IMG/VR virus record: IMGVR_UViG_3300025301_000043
Span: 1-36,730 of that record
Reading direction: 5' to 3' (one strand)
DNA from: a virus
Length of the DNA stretch: 36,730 bases
The position numbers and the translations under genes were made by a program. How positions within the stretch are numbered: the stretch's first letter is position 1; the number at the start of each line of letters is the position of its first letter. Below are positions 27,654-35,535 of this stretch, one piece after another. The notes under the pieces were generated by a model. It did not search any database. It saw nothing but the letters and a program-made list of their open reading frames with translations, and was not told where the DNA came from.

Positions 27654-29015
27654 ATGGCTATTACAACTGGTGTAAAAAAATCAAGTGACATAACTGCTGC
27701 TACAAAAGATGCTAGCGTAGGACAACGCCCCGACCTTCGTCGACTATTTAGTTTCGGCGATAGAGTCGCAGAGCTTGCCCCGGAGGAATCTCCGTTTTTT
27801 GTCTACTTGAGCAAAGTTGCAAAAGTCCCTACTGATGACCCTGTTTTCCGATTCCTTGAGAATCGGTCTAAAATCGACTGGACAAGCAGAGAGTTCTTCG
27901 TTGACGGTGTCGTTGGTACTGTTGCCGCTGGCTCTGACTATTCCTTTACGGTAGAAAGTGCTACTGGTAGCTCAGATTCTGCCGGACGGGTTGGTTGGCT
28001 TGTTAAAGGTATGGTATTTAGTGTAAATACTGTAGACGATAGTTCTGATGGTTGGGCATTGTCCCAATTTCGTGTAATTTCGTCTCCTGTTGCAAATACT
28101 GCTGACACTTCGTTCAGCGCTACGTGCATTAGCACTTCAAACCAATCTGGTTCTACAACAGTCTCAGATGAAGACCGCTGTCAAGTAATTGGTACATCTT
28201 TCGCAGAAGGCACAGGTGCTCCTGATGCTTGGTCTAGCGAGATTGAAGATGACTTTGGCTATACTCAGATTTTTAAGACAGCCGCTGAGATGTCGAATAC
28301 CGCTGTTGCTACCCGCTATCGTGGGTATGCTGACGAGTGGTCTCGTATCTGGGCTCTTAAACTTCGTGAGCATAAGGTAGATATTGAAAGAGCGATGCTG
28401 TTCGGTCAACGGGCACGTCAGAACTCTATTCAGTACACTGAAGGCCTAGTCGGAAATATCATTAAGAATGGTACAGCTCAAATGACGGATGCTACGGCGT
28501 TAAGTTACTCTTCTGGAGTTCCTTATTATCGCTCAGTGGCAAATATGTCATATGACGTCATTCTTGGGGATATGGAAGTCTTGTTTGACCCTGCCCGTGG
28601 TGGCAGTGCTGATAAGCTCGTGCTTGCTTCATTACCTGCAATTACAATCTTTAACAAGCTTGGTAGTGCCGGGTTTGTTGATACGTCAATTGGTAATGAA
28701 CACAGGTACAACTTCTCATCTAGCAAAGGCGCATTCGGTCACAACATTATGAAGATTGAAACCGTTCACGGTAGTCTTCATATGGTGAAAGAGCCTCTGT
28801 TTAGAGGTGTTGCTTCAGGGTGTTTGCTGATTGCCGATATGGGCAAATTAGCTTACAGACCTCTTGTTGGTAATGGTGTTAATCGTGATACGGCTGTTGA
28901 GACTAACGTGCAGGCTCCGGATGAAGACTTGCGTAAGGATATGATTCTTACGGAAGCTGGTCTGGAAATTACACTGCCAGAAGCTCATATGTTGTATAAC
29001 ATGGAGGACGCATAA
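27654..29015 (+). CDS. Major capsid protein (453 aa)
   Basis: Position after scaffold and composition identify the HK97-like capsid gene. The N-terminal region V-G-Q-R-P-D-L-R-R-L-F-S-F-G-D-R-V-A-E-L is a stretch I recall as conserved in capsid genes of uncultured phages; then E-S-P-F-F-V-Y-L-S-K-V. Residues 80-190 are Ser/Thr/Asp-rich, like an inserted decorated domain. AAGGGG lies nine bases before the ATG. The HK97 fold is inference from family and place. Confidence 0.85.
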   Translation: MAITTGVKKSSDITAATKDASVGQRPDLRRLFSFGDRVAELAPEESPFFVYLSKVAKVPTDDPVFRFLENRSKIDWTSREFFVDGVVGTVAAGSDYSFTVESATGSSDSAGRVGWLVKGMVFSVNTVDDSSDGWALSQFRVISSPVANTADTSFSATCISTSNQSGSTTVSDEDRCQVIGTSFAEGTGAPDAWSSEIEDDFGYTQIFKTAAEMSNTAVATRYRGYADEWSRIWALKLREHKVDIERAMLFGQRARQNSIQYTEGLVGNIIKNGTAQMTDATALSYSSGVPYYRSVANMSYDVILGDMEVLFDPARGGSADKLVLASLPAITIFNKLGSAGFVDTSIGNEHRYNFSSSKGAFGHNIMKIETVHGSLHMVKEPLFRGVASGCLLIADMGKLAYRPLVGNGVNRDTAVETNVQAPDEDLRKDMILTEAGLEITLPEAHMLYNMEDA

Positions 29016-29016
29016 C

Positions 29017-29511
29017 ATGAGTTATTTATCACAGATAAATGACAGTTCTGGTTCTCTTGGCGATTTTAGCGCGATTAGAAGGCCAGTAGAGGCTGTTACT
29101 AATGCGTCAGCAGTGACTCGTACGTTGCATGAGGAAGAATCGGGTACGCTTTTTTATCTGGACTTATCAGCAGTTGATAACGATATTGCATTTACTTTAC
29201 CAGAAGTATCAAATGCTAAGGGTGTTTTCTATGATTTTACTTATATAGTAAACTCAGATGACGATGCTGACTTTTCGTTAACTACTGGGGATAACAGTGT
29301 AGATATATATGGGTACATGGTTGCTGGTGCTGCTAACAGTACGGTTGACGATGTTGATGGTCTATCTAAGATAACCATAGATGGTTCAGTCTCTCAGGCT
29401 ACTAAAGGCTTGAGAATGTCTGTTGTGTCTGATGGAACAAGCTGGCATTTAAGCGGTTACGTTCCAGTAGCAATTGGTACGGTTGTCGTGGTAGAGTCTG
29501 CTTCAGCGTAG
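29017..29511 (+). CDS. Putative head decoration or capsid-associated protein (164 aa)
   Basis: Follows the capsid gene; GGAGGACGCATAAC precedes its ATG. Sequence is beta-rich and low in Lys/Cys: strands T-L-F-Y-L-D-L-S, F-T-L-P-E-V, W-H-L-S-G-Y-V. Position and character match small proteins that bind the capsid surface. No sequence family identified. Confidence 0.65.
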   Translation: MSYLSQINDSSGSLGDFSAIRRPVEAVTNASAVTRTLHEEESGTLFYLDLSAVDNDIAFTLPEVSNAKGVFYDFTYIVNSDDDADFSLTTGDNSVDIYGYMVAGAANSTVDDVDGLSKITIDGSVSQATKGLRMSVVSDGTSWHLSGYVPVAIGTVVVVESASA

Positions 29512-29547
29512 TCCTAATGAATAGGGATTAACAGTTTTGTTCACTGT

Positions 29548-29575
29548 GGGGCAGGTCGTATAAAGGGCTTGCCCC
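29548..29575 (+). other. Hairpin after the capsid genes
   Basis: GGGGCAGG pairs with CTTGCCCC (one G-U pair) around a 12-base loop that includes TATAAA. It stands 36 bases after the stop of the putative decoration gene and is followed by TAAAGAACAAGG, not a U-tract. It resembles the leftward hairpins in lacking a terminator tail; it may be attenuating or processing. Confidence 0.5.
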
Positions 29576-29586
29576 TAAAGAACAAG

Positions 29587-29688
29587 GTGGCTAGAGGGTC
29601 ATACTTCTTTCCACCACTAGGTGATAAGTTTATTAGGGATAATATTGGTAATTTTGTTCATGTTATACCATTTGGGAAGTCGTCCTAA
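29587..29688 (+). CDS. Possible 33-aa protein, GTG start
   Basis: GTG GCT AGA GGG... encodes (M)ARGSYFFPPLGDKFIRDNIG and 13 more residues. No good Shine-Dalgarno; a TTG upstream in the same frame lies in the hairpin. Aromatic and hydrophobic composition is compatible with a folded miniprotein, but support is thin. Confidence 0.3.
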   Translation: MARGSYFFPPLGDKFIRDNIGNFVHVIPFGKSS

Positions 29689-29712
29689 GTGGTACGAGAC
29701 TAGAGGTAAAGA

Positions 29713-29907
29713 ATGAAAATTGCAGGCATATGTAGGTCTCACGGTTATTATAAGGGACGGGATTGTCCCAAGTGTAAGGCTGTGCCAAAGAAAGAATCTC
29801 CATATTTCTTCATGCGGAGCGAGATTGGGAATAGAACAGACATTGAGTCAACACCAATAACGCTCGATGAGAGTGTTGATATTATGAGAGGTCAACAATA
29901 TGTTTAA
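29713..29907 (+). CDS. Small Cys/His protein (64 aa)
   Basis: MKIAGICRSHGYYKGRDCPK... shows C-x2-H and C-P-K-C, a compact zinc site at the N-terminus. AGAGG precedes the ATG by about six bases. In the structural operon, so it could be a minor virion or assembly component. Function unknown. Confidence 0.62.
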   Translation: MKIAGICRSHGYYKGRDCPKCKAVPKKESPYFFMRSEIGNRTDIESTPITLDESVDIMRGQQYV

Positions 29908-29937
29908 AGTTAATCAGTTAAGCAAGAGGAGGTAGTT

Positions 29938-30057
29938 ATGCCATACGGCCCCGGAACTTACGGTAAGCAGGTTGGAAGGCCTAAAAAGAAGGTAAAGGCA
30001 CTCAAGAAGAGGAAGCTCAAGCCAGCGAAAGGCAAGCGCATGCAGAGGAAGAAATAA
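29938..30057 (+). CDS. Small basic structural-region protein (39 aa)
   Basis: MPYGPGTYGKQVGRPKKKVK... then an unbroken Lys/Arg tail. AGAGGAGG is five to six bases before the ATG. The opening MPYGxGTYGxxVGRPKKK is one I recall from several phage structural gene clusters. The high charge suggests DNA or capsid-lumen binding. Stop overlaps the next ATG (TAATG). Confidence 0.6.
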   Translation: MPYGPGTYGKQVGRPKKKVKALKKRKLKPAKGKRMQRKK

Positions 30058-30419
30058 TGGCTAACGAATTAAGAATTGAAGCTCAACTGGAATACAGTAA
30101 GAGTGGAGTTAAGGAGAGTATGCATACCTCTGCTTTTGTGGATGTGTCAGGAGATTCGTTTAGCAAGGTAATACAAGAAATACCCACAAGCGGTAGGGAA
30201 CAGATTTCTGTACTAGCGGATTTAAGTACTTATGGGTATGTGTTTATAAAAAATATTGACCCAACTAATTATGTTCAAATTGCAGATGAAGATGATACTA
30301 ACTACTTTTGCAAGTTGAAAGCTGGTGAGTTTGCTTTGTTTCGTGCCGCTGATAGTGATTATTTTGCAATAGCAGATACAGATGCTGTTGATTTAGAAAT
30401 TATGGTGATTGAAGATTAA
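30057..30419 (+). CDS. Putative virion protein (120 aa)
   Basis: TAATG overlap with the upstream gene. Beta-rich acidic protein, with segments L-R-I-E-A-Q-L-E-Y, Y-G-Y-V-F-I-K-N-I-D and F-A-L-F-R-A-A-D that read as a compact sheet. It ends in acidic residues, IED. Gene order places it among head or neck proteins. No catalytic motif. Confidence 0.68.
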   Translation: MANELRIEAQLEYSKSGVKESMHTSAFVDVSGDSFSKVIQEIPTSGREQISVLADLSTYGYVFIKNIDPTNYVQIADEDDTNYFCKLKAGEFALFRAADSDYFAIADTDAVDLEIMVIED

Positions 30420-31057
30420 TGGCATCGTTTCAAGTTCAGATTGAAGACATGGTTGGGATTGTAGGAAGTTCGGCAGATACTACAAGTGATACCACTGCTA
30501 TAACTTCTTGGCTTACAGATGGAGCTAAGGAAATTATTAATGCAATGTCACCAAATTTACTTGCATTGTGCGCGACGGAACAAACACTTACGCCAAGGGC
30601 AGTAGGAAGCGAAAGTTCTGCGGCGACTCTTAAGACAGGAAGAGTTTTTAATGTAAGGCGTAACGATGGTACGATTGACCAGCCTTGTAGGCTTGTCTCT
30701 TCAAGAGTTAAGGGACGAGTATCTGACCCGGATGAGATGGATTATGCTACAGCAACAGACCCGGTATACTATATTGAGAGCAATTATCTCAATATTCTTC
30801 CATCTTCTTCTAGCGCAGTAGGAAAATATTCAGAGGTTCAGTACCCTTCGGTAACTTACGATATTGATGCAATATCTACTTTTCCTGACGAAGCTGAATA
30901 TTTGGTAGTATTATATGCTGCTATGAAAGCATCAGAAAGAATTGTTAGTGATAATATACGTGTTGATGAGGATATTGAGCTTGCAAACGCAAGGAAAGAC
31001 CAGTATACTTGGCTTCAGAATCAGTACGCAACAGGATTAAAGGCAATATCGGTATGA
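30419..31057 (+). CDS. Putative head-tail connector protein (212 aa)
   Basis: Starts in TAATG. The C-terminal half has a helical stretch with E-Y-L-V-V-L-Y-A-A-M-K-A and A-N-A-R-K-D-Q-Y, similar in character to gp4/gp6-type neck adaptors of podoviruses. The N-terminal half is Ser/Thr-rich and helical (TAITSWLTDGAKEIINAM). Its position between capsid and tail genes supports a connector role. Stop overlaps the next ATG (ATGA). Confidence 0.68.
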   Translation: MASFQVQIEDMVGIVGSSADTTSDTTAITSWLTDGAKEIINAMSPNLLALCATEQTLTPRAVGSESSAATLKTGRVFNVRRNDGTIDQPCRLVSSRVKGRVSDPDEMDYATATDPVYYIESNYLNILPSSSSAVGKYSEVQYPSVTYDIDAISTFPDEAEYLVVLYAAMKASERIVSDNIRVDEDIELANARKDQYTWLQNQYATGLKAISV

Positions 31058-31350
31058 CATTTAAAGAAATTTTATCGCGTGTAAGGCAGGTTCACGGAGA
31101 AGCAGGAGAAACCTATTGCAAGGCTCTTGCTAACGATGCGCTTATGGAGCTTAGAAAGTATAAGGTCTCTCGTAAGCGTTCAAAGATTAGTACAGTTGCA
31201 GACCAGCGTTGGTATAATATTGGAGATAAGAACTCAGATTTAAAGATTGATAAAATTTATTCGGTATATTACAAGGATGGAGATGGGGATTATCGTAAAA
31301 TTCCTCGCCTTGTAGATGCAGCATATTTAGTTAACATGGACGAAAAATAA
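31054..31350 (+). CDS. Putative neck protein (98 aa)
   Basis: Start at the ATG that overlaps the preceding stop (ATGA); the frame upstream to 31009 lies inside the neighbouring gene. The product MTFKEILSRVRQVHGE... has a basic helical first half and an aromatic second half (WYNIGDKNS, YSVYYKDGDGDYR). Place and tight coupling suggest assembly with its neighbours. No named family. Confidence 0.65.
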   Translation: MTFKEILSRVRQVHGEAGETYCKALANDALMELRKYKVSRKRSKISTVADQRWYNIGDKNSDLKIDKIYSVYYKDGDGDYRKIPRLVDAAYLVNMDEK

Positions 31351-31727
31351 TGGCTTATACTTATCCAGAAGATTATTTGGCTTGGTACATATCGGGAGAT
31401 AAGATTGCCCTCGTAACAAGAAAGAATACTTCTAGTAAGAATGTATATGAATCTATTGATGAGTCTCAGGGTGATGGATTGCTTATAGAATATAGCGCGG
31501 AGCCTCGCAAGATTGAGAATATTTCAGATGTGCCAGATTGTGACAATACGTTACATACAGCAATTGTTAACTATTTAAAATGGAAATTATTTGAGGACGG
31601 AAACGATGAGGGTTCTATTATGGGGGCAAGGCGATATGGCGGTCTTTGGAATAGGGCAGTTAAGGAGCATGCCACCAGAGACAAGGTGGGCGGCTCCAGA
31701 CAGGTCATTCCGTTTTCGTTCAGGTAA
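31350..31727 (+). CDS. Putative neck or tail-completion protein (125 aa)
   Basis: TAATG overlap with the upstream gene. MAYTYPEDYLAWYISGDKIA... has beta-strand-like patches and a helical stretch with T-L-H-T-A-I-V-N-Y-L-K-W. The end (VGGSRQVIPFSFR) is basic and aromatic. Position among connector genes suggests a neck role. Stop is AGG TAA, serving as the Shine-Dalgarno of the next mini-ORF. Confidence 0.65.
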   Translation: MAYTYPEDYLAWYISGDKIALVTRKNTSSKNVYESIDESQGDGLLIEYSAEPRKIENISDVPDCDNTLHTAIVNYLKWKLFEDGNDEGSIMGARRYGGLWNRAVKEHATRDKVGGSRQVIPFSFR

Positions 31728-31731
31728 AGAT

Positions 31732-31785
31732 ATGCCCATGTCAGTATTCTCGGGCGGAAAGGCATACAACTTAAAAGGAGATTAA
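31732..31785 (+). CDS. Possible 17-aa miniprotein
   Basis: ATG seven bases after AGG of the preceding stop region. Peptide MPMSVFSGGKAYNLKGD. The underlying DNA contains TCGGGCGGAAAG and AAGGAGATTAAATTATGG, which recur together 522-533 bases downstream, so the sequence may be kept for its DNA rather than its peptide. The in-frame alternative extends from 31591, overlapping the upstream gene. Confidence 0.4.
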   Translation: MPMSVFSGGKAYNLKGD

Positions 31786-31788
31786 ATT

Positions 31789-32124
31789 ATGGCGTATCCA
31801 GAATATTCGGTAGTAGATTCTCAGAATATAACACTAGGTCAGAAGGGTGCAATTTTTGTAACAGGTACAACGGCAGTCACAAGCTCTAGTGGGATTTTTT
31901 GTGCGATTCAATTCATAGAAGATACAGTTTTTGATTCTGGCACTGCTGGCCTCATAGCGGAGAGTACTCAAAAATGGCCAGACTCTACGGGAACGGGCAC
32001 TGCGATTGATTCTGATGGTGGTGCTGCAATAGATGGTGAAACCTTTCCTCAGGGGATGACTATATTTGGCAGATGGACAGGCTTTACACTTGCGTCTGGC
32101 GCATGTGTAGCCTATGTTGGATAA
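31789..32124 (+). CDS. Putative virion protein (111 aa)
   Basis: AAGGAG precedes the ATG by eight bases. Beta-rich product with I-F-C-A-I-Q-F-I-E-D-T-V-F-D-S-G at about 36-51 and a C-terminal G-R-W-T-G-F-T-L-A-S-G; the sequence pattern is one I recall from marine phage structural clusters. Low charge. Likely a tail or capsid surface protein. Stop overlaps the next ATG (TAATG). Confidence 0.65.
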   Translation: MAYPEYSVVDSQNITLGQKGAIFVTGTTAVTSSSGIFCAIQFIEDTVFDSGTAGLIAESTQKWPDSTGTGTAIDSDGGAAIDGETFPQGMTIFGRWTGFTLASGACVAYVG

Positions 32125-32318
32125 TGTTAAAATTAGGATTAAGCTTAGGGACGATGGTTACCCAAACTGCACGTCTTGCGCGTAACTTATGGGCAAGGAT
32201 TAGTGATGTATGGGAATTAGAAGAACGTAGCTGGGAAAAGATTGTTTAAATATCGCAACCATGTCAAAAGTTTCGGGCGGAAAGTTGCGAATCATACAAG
32301 GAAACTACAAGGAGATTA
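32124..32318 (+). CDS. Small basic protein (64 aa)
   Basis: TAATG overlap with the preceding gene. Product MLKLGLSLGTMVTQTARLAR... with a helical, basic character (RLFKYRNHVKSFGRKVANH). The end holds the ribosome binding site of the next gene. Function unknown; possibly an assembly factor. Confidence 0.55.
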
Positions 32319-32322
32319 AATT

Positions 32323-32991
32323 ATGGGTTTAACAGCACCAAGCAGTACATTAACTGGACAGGCTGTTGCAGACAGTTATGACCAGTTACTGTTTCTTGAC
32401 GCAGCTGCAGGCGTTACAGAGGCGACGTTAAAGGTTGTTTCGGGAACTGCAGGAAAGACGGCTCTTCAAGTATCCGATGAGCATGTATTAATTAAGGGGG
32501 TTGATACTAGTAATGCGGCAGCATTTGCTGTTCAGCAAACAGGTGGTACTGTTGTATTTTCAGTTAATGCTTCAACTCCGGGCGTTACCATTGGTGCCGA
32601 TGCTGATGGCACCGATAGAAGTATTACTTGGGGGCATTCTACCCTTAAGACAATTATGGGCATTGACGATAGTGCTGATGTATTTGCAATTAATACTGAT
32701 GATGCTTTTGAGTCAGGAAATGATTTGGAGATTGATGCAAGTGGAAATGTCATTATTGGTAATGGTACTTTAAAGCCTGCTGGAGATGGCACTCAAGACT
32801 TAGGTGCTTCGGGTGCTCAGTGGCAAAATGTATATACCTCTGATTTGAATTTAAACAATACAAGTAGGGATGGTAATGAGGTTGATGGAACTACTGGTCA
32901 TTGGGTCATTCAAGAGGGTGACGAAAACCTGTTTTTACTTAATCGTCAAAATGGGAAACAATACAAATTTAATTTAGAGGAGATAGGATAA
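32323..32991 (+). CDS. Tail-fibre-like protein (222 aa)
   Basis: Beta-helical, low-complexity repeats with D-A-S-G-N-V-I-I-G-N-G and L-G-A-S-G-A-Q-W-Q-N-V-Y, which are typical of fibre shafts ending in a repeat such as (G/A)xxWxNVY. The end H-W-V-I-Q-E-G-D-E-N-L-F-L-L-N-R, then G-K-Q-Y-K-F, matches the C-terminal caps of many phage fibres. It binds the host receptor or anchors the next protein. TAATG links it to the glycine-rich gene. Confidence 0.75.
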   Translation: MGLTAPSSTLTGQAVADSYDQLLFLDAAAGVTEATLKVVSGTAGKTALQVSDEHVLIKGVDTSNAAAFAVQQTGGTVVFSVNASTPGVTIGADADGTDRSITWGHSTLKTIMGIDDSADVFAINTDDAFESGNDLEIDASGNVIIGNGTLKPAGDGTQDLGASGAQWQNVYTSDLNLNNTSRDGNEVDGTTGHWVIQEGDENLFLLNRQNGKQYKFNLEEIG

Positions 32992-34349
32992 TGGCTTTTA
33001 TACAAAGCGCAAGCACCTTTGATGATTTATGGGGAACTGGTGTGGTTGGCACTTCAGACGATGTTGACTATGGTAGTGATTCGATAGTATCAGGTAATTT
33101 TGGAAATTGGGGAGCAAGTGCAACTCAGACTCCTACTTCCGGTGTGATTGTTCGAGCTACAGGAACTTTTGAGAATACAGGAGCTATATTGAATGTTGGA
33201 CTACAAACCGCTAAGGACAGAAATTCTGCTTTAACTGATACGGTTGGCGCACCCGGTGTTCCCATTGGTGCTATTGTGTCGGCAATTGGTGGTATTTTAC
33301 CAGTCCCTTGGAATGAAGGTGGTGATGAAGCAAGTAAATGTGGCGGTACGCTTCAAATTCTTGCAAAGGGTAATGTAACTATCGGTGCGGCAATAAACGC
33401 TAATGCATCGGCGGCCGGTTCCGGCAAGGGTGGCCAGAGTGGTGGTCTCGTAGTTGTTGTTTCTGGTGGAACAATATCAGGAAGTTCCGCAATTAGTGTT
33501 GCGGGCGTTGCAGGTCATGCTACAGCAGGTGCTAAGGGTGGTGGCGGTGGCTATTCGGGCGAACCCGGAGGCCATGCTGGTTTAGGTGGCTCTGGTGGTG
33601 GTGCATGCAAGGGTGCCGCCGTAGGCGCGGCAGGTGCAGGCTATATAGCAGGACAGGCTGGTGGAGAAGCCGACACAGACCAAGGTGGTGGCGGTGGTGG
33701 TGCTTTGGGAGCCGCAGGGTCTAATTCTGGCGGTGTTAATGGCGGAGCTGGTGGCGACAATGATGCTATAAGAATATCCAATCTTCCCCCATCAGCCGAT
33801 GGGGCAGACGGAGCGGCTGGCAACCAAGCCGGAGGCGCAGGTGGGACGTATGGAGGCGGCGGCGGTGGTGGCGGTCATCATGACGGTGGCGGTTCTACTG
33901 GCGGAGCTGGAGCCGCTGGTGGCGGTGCAGGCTCAGGTGGTGGCGGAGGCGGAGAAGGTGGCTCTGGAGGTTCTAGAGGAGTCGGAGGTGCTGGCGGAGT
34001 TGGAAGTCTTTATGTATTATCTTCTTCTTCTCCATATGCTGGCAAATCTGGCGGTCAAGGTGGCGGTGGAGGCGGTGGGTCTACTGCTGGCGGTGGTGGC
34101 GCAGGAAACGCAGGCGCCGGTGTTGCAAGTTCTGGTTTCGGAGATGGAGCAGGAGGTGCCGGAGCGGCAGGTAGTGCACGCAGTGGTGATGCTGGTGGTG
34201 CTGGCGGTCAAGGTGGCAATGGTGGCGGAGCGGCAGGTCTTGTTTTGCTGATTGGGGATGTTGTGAGCTTCACTGGTCCAGTGACTGGAAATCTTGTTAT
34301 TATGGAAGGTGCAGATGCACATGAATTTATTAGGGGATATTGGACTTAA
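32991..34349 (+). CDS. Glycine-rich adhesin-like protein (452 aa)
   Basis: Residues 1-140 form a polar beta-rich domain; from about 140 to 425 the protein is dominated by Gly with Ala, Ser and runs such as GGGGGG and GGSGGSRG. It then has a short hydrophobic end (LVLLIGDVVSF) and a polar C-terminus. Gly-rich segments form polyglycine-II helices in phage adhesins (for example in gp38 of Salmonella phage S16), which tip the tail fibre. Its place right after the fibre-like gene supports a receptor-binding role. GC content is raised relative to its neighbours. The alternative-frame ORFs inside it are by-products. Confidence 0.85.
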   Translation: MAFIQSASTFDDLWGTGVVGTSDDVDYGSDSIVSGNFGNWGASATQTPTSGVIVRATGTFENTGAILNVGLQTAKDRNSALTDTVGAPGVPIGAIVSAIGGILPVPWNEGGDEASKCGGTLQILAKGNVTIGAAINANASAAGSGKGGQSGGLVVVVSGGTISGSSAISVAGVAGHATAGAKGGGGGYSGEPGGHAGLGGSGGGACKGAAVGAAGAGYIAGQAGGEADTDQGGGGGGALGAAGSNSGGVNGGAGGDNDAIRISNLPPSADGADGAAGNQAGGAGGTYGGGGGGGGHHDGGGSTGGAGAAGGGAGSGGGGGGEGGSGGSRGVGGAGGVGSLYVLSSSSPYAGKSGGQGGGGGGGSTAGGGGAGNAGAGVASSGFGDGAGGAGAAGSARSGDAGGAGGQGGNGGGAAGLVLLIGDVVSFTGPVTGNLVIMEGADAHEFIRGYWT

Positions 34350-34433
34350 TTAGGGGCTTGGTTTTTAGGCTTACGTTCCACCACCACGCTTGAAGGCCAA
34401 GACTCCCTACAATTGTGAGGACTAAGAGTTAAG

Positions 34434-34634
34434 ATGGTATTAACACTTGGCGAGATAGATAAGCGACTTGCAGAGATTCCTAAACAGATAGCAGACATCA
34501 CTGCTGAACAACATCAGTTGATGGGATATAAAAAGGCATTGCAAGATGTAGAGGCTGAGGCCACACCTAAGAACGGTGAGGTAATGCCTTCTCCAGATAA
34601 GGAGCGAAAAGCCAAAGTTGCTAAAGGCGTTTAA
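34434..34634 (+). CDS. Small coiled-coil protein (66 aa)
   Basis: MVLTLGEIDKRLAEIPKQIA... is a heptad-patterned helix (IADITAEQHQLMGYKKALQDVEAEA), followed by a basic tail (KERKAKVAKGV). It lies 84 bases past the adhesin gene and may be its assembly chaperone or a minor tail part. Preceded by GAGGACTAAGAG. Overlaps the next gene by 17 bases. Confidence 0.62.
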   Translation: MVLTLGEIDKRLAEIPKQIADITAEQHQLMGYKKALQDVEAEATPKNGEVMPSPDKERKAKVAKGV

Positions 34635-35091
34635 ATGGTTGCTTCCGCTTATACTGTTCGGATGTCAATTAGACCCAGAGATAGTATATGTTCCTGAGAT
34701 ATTTGAAATCACAGATACTCTCTATGTCCAGATACATGACACTTCCTACGTGGAGAATGAAGCGTCCTTCGGATTATCAACCAATGCTACAATATACTTG
34801 GTTGGAATTGACTCTCTGGAAATCGCTTACTGGTACGCTCTCACGAAACTGGATTCGGCTGTGGTTGATTCTGTTTTTCTTACTGGCTACCTCATTGAGT
34901 GGAACGATTCAAAGACTTACGGAACTCTCATGAATAAGACTCTTCATGTTCCTTGGCCTAACAATGCAAGAGATTGGACTTATCCATGGAGTTATGGACA
35001 TGGAGAATTTTATGCGGATACGCTGTTGGCTATAAGTGATTGGCCCGAAGACCAGCAAGTATCATATTCAATACAATTAGAGTACAAATGA
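34618..35091 (+). CDS. Putative lipoprotein (157 aa)
   Basis: A TTG start opens a typical type II signal peptide: MLKAFK, hydrophobic WLLPLILFG, then Cys at position 16 with lipobox L-F-G-C. Mature protein begins C-Q-L-D, without Asp at +2, so outer-membrane sorting is expected in a diderm host. The mature part is acidic, aromatic and beta-rich. Candidates are a spanin outer component, a superinfection-exclusion factor or an entry-blocking lipoprotein. Position beside the membrane-protein cassette favours lysis or exclusion. The start overlaps the previous gene. Confidence 0.72.
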   Translation: MLKAFKWLLPLILFGCQLDPEIVYVPEIFEITDTLYVQIHDTSYVENEASFGLSTNATIYLVGIDSLEIAYWYALTKLDSAVVDSVFLTGYLIEWNDSKTYGTLMNKTLHVPWPNNARDWTYPWSYGHGEFYADTLLAISDWPEDQQVSYSIQLEYK

Positions 35092-35107
35092 AATTAGGAC
35101 ATGAGTA

Positions 35108-35362
35108 GTGATAGATGTTTTTGCTGAATATGGAGCCATAGGTGTTATTATTGCACTCTTTGTAGGGCAATTAGTATGGATGCAAAAGACTTTGACAAAA
35201 AAAGTAGATGACGTGATGAATATATGCGTTAAGCTGATAGATAGATGGAATAGGTCAGATGAGATTACAGCACGACATAGAGAAGATATTGTCAAAGAAA
35301 TGAATGACGTGTCAGATGGGATTTCGTTTTTAAAAGGAAGGATTAATGGTAGTGCAAGATGA
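35108..35362 (+). CDS. Holin-like membrane protein with coiled coil (84 aa)
   Basis: GTG start with AGGA nine bases upstream. Residues 8-24 (YGAIGVIIALFVGQLVW) form one transmembrane helix; the rest is a charged coiled-coil-like tail (ITARHREDIVKEMNDVSD). The layout resembles BhlA/UviB-type holin-like proteins. First of a series of small membrane proteins. Its stop overlaps the next ATG (ATGA). Confidence 0.68.
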   Translation: MIDVFAEYGAIGVIIALFVGQLVWMQKTLTKKVDDVMNICVKLIDRWNRSDEITARHREDIVKEMNDVSDGISFLKGRINGSAR

Positions 35363-35532
35363 CAAAAGACCCTGTACTTGCGGGTGCGATTGCAGTTGCG
35401 GGTGCGATGATAATGTCAGCGATAAGACCAGTGTATCCACACATATTTTGGGGAGTGCTCATAACTCTATTAATTTATGGGTGTCAACTCCTACTAAAAC
35501 AAAGTGGCTTTTCGTGGAAGAAGAAGAAGTAA
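35359..35532 (+). CDS. Small two-helix membrane protein (57 aa)
   Basis: ATGA overlap with the preceding gene. Helix 1 about 6-22 (VLAGAIAVAGAMIMSAI), helix 2 about 29-46 (IFWGVLITLLIYGCQLLL), then a KKKK tail: a class-II-holin-like topology. A second frame over the same bases (35346-35558) has the better Shine-Dalgarno (AAGGAAGGA) but yields a Cys-run protein without a natural domain, so this frame is preferred. Confidence 0.6.
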   Translation: MTKDPVLAGAIAVAGAMIMSAIRPVYPHIFWGVLITLLIYGCQLLLKQSGFSWKKKK

Positions 35533-35535
35533 AAG

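Noticed and set aside
33641-34322. Alternative-frame and minus-strand ORFs inside the glycine-rich gene
   Set aside because: Absence of stops is caused by GGN-rich composition; products are low-complexity Val/Glu/Ala or Thr/Ser strings.
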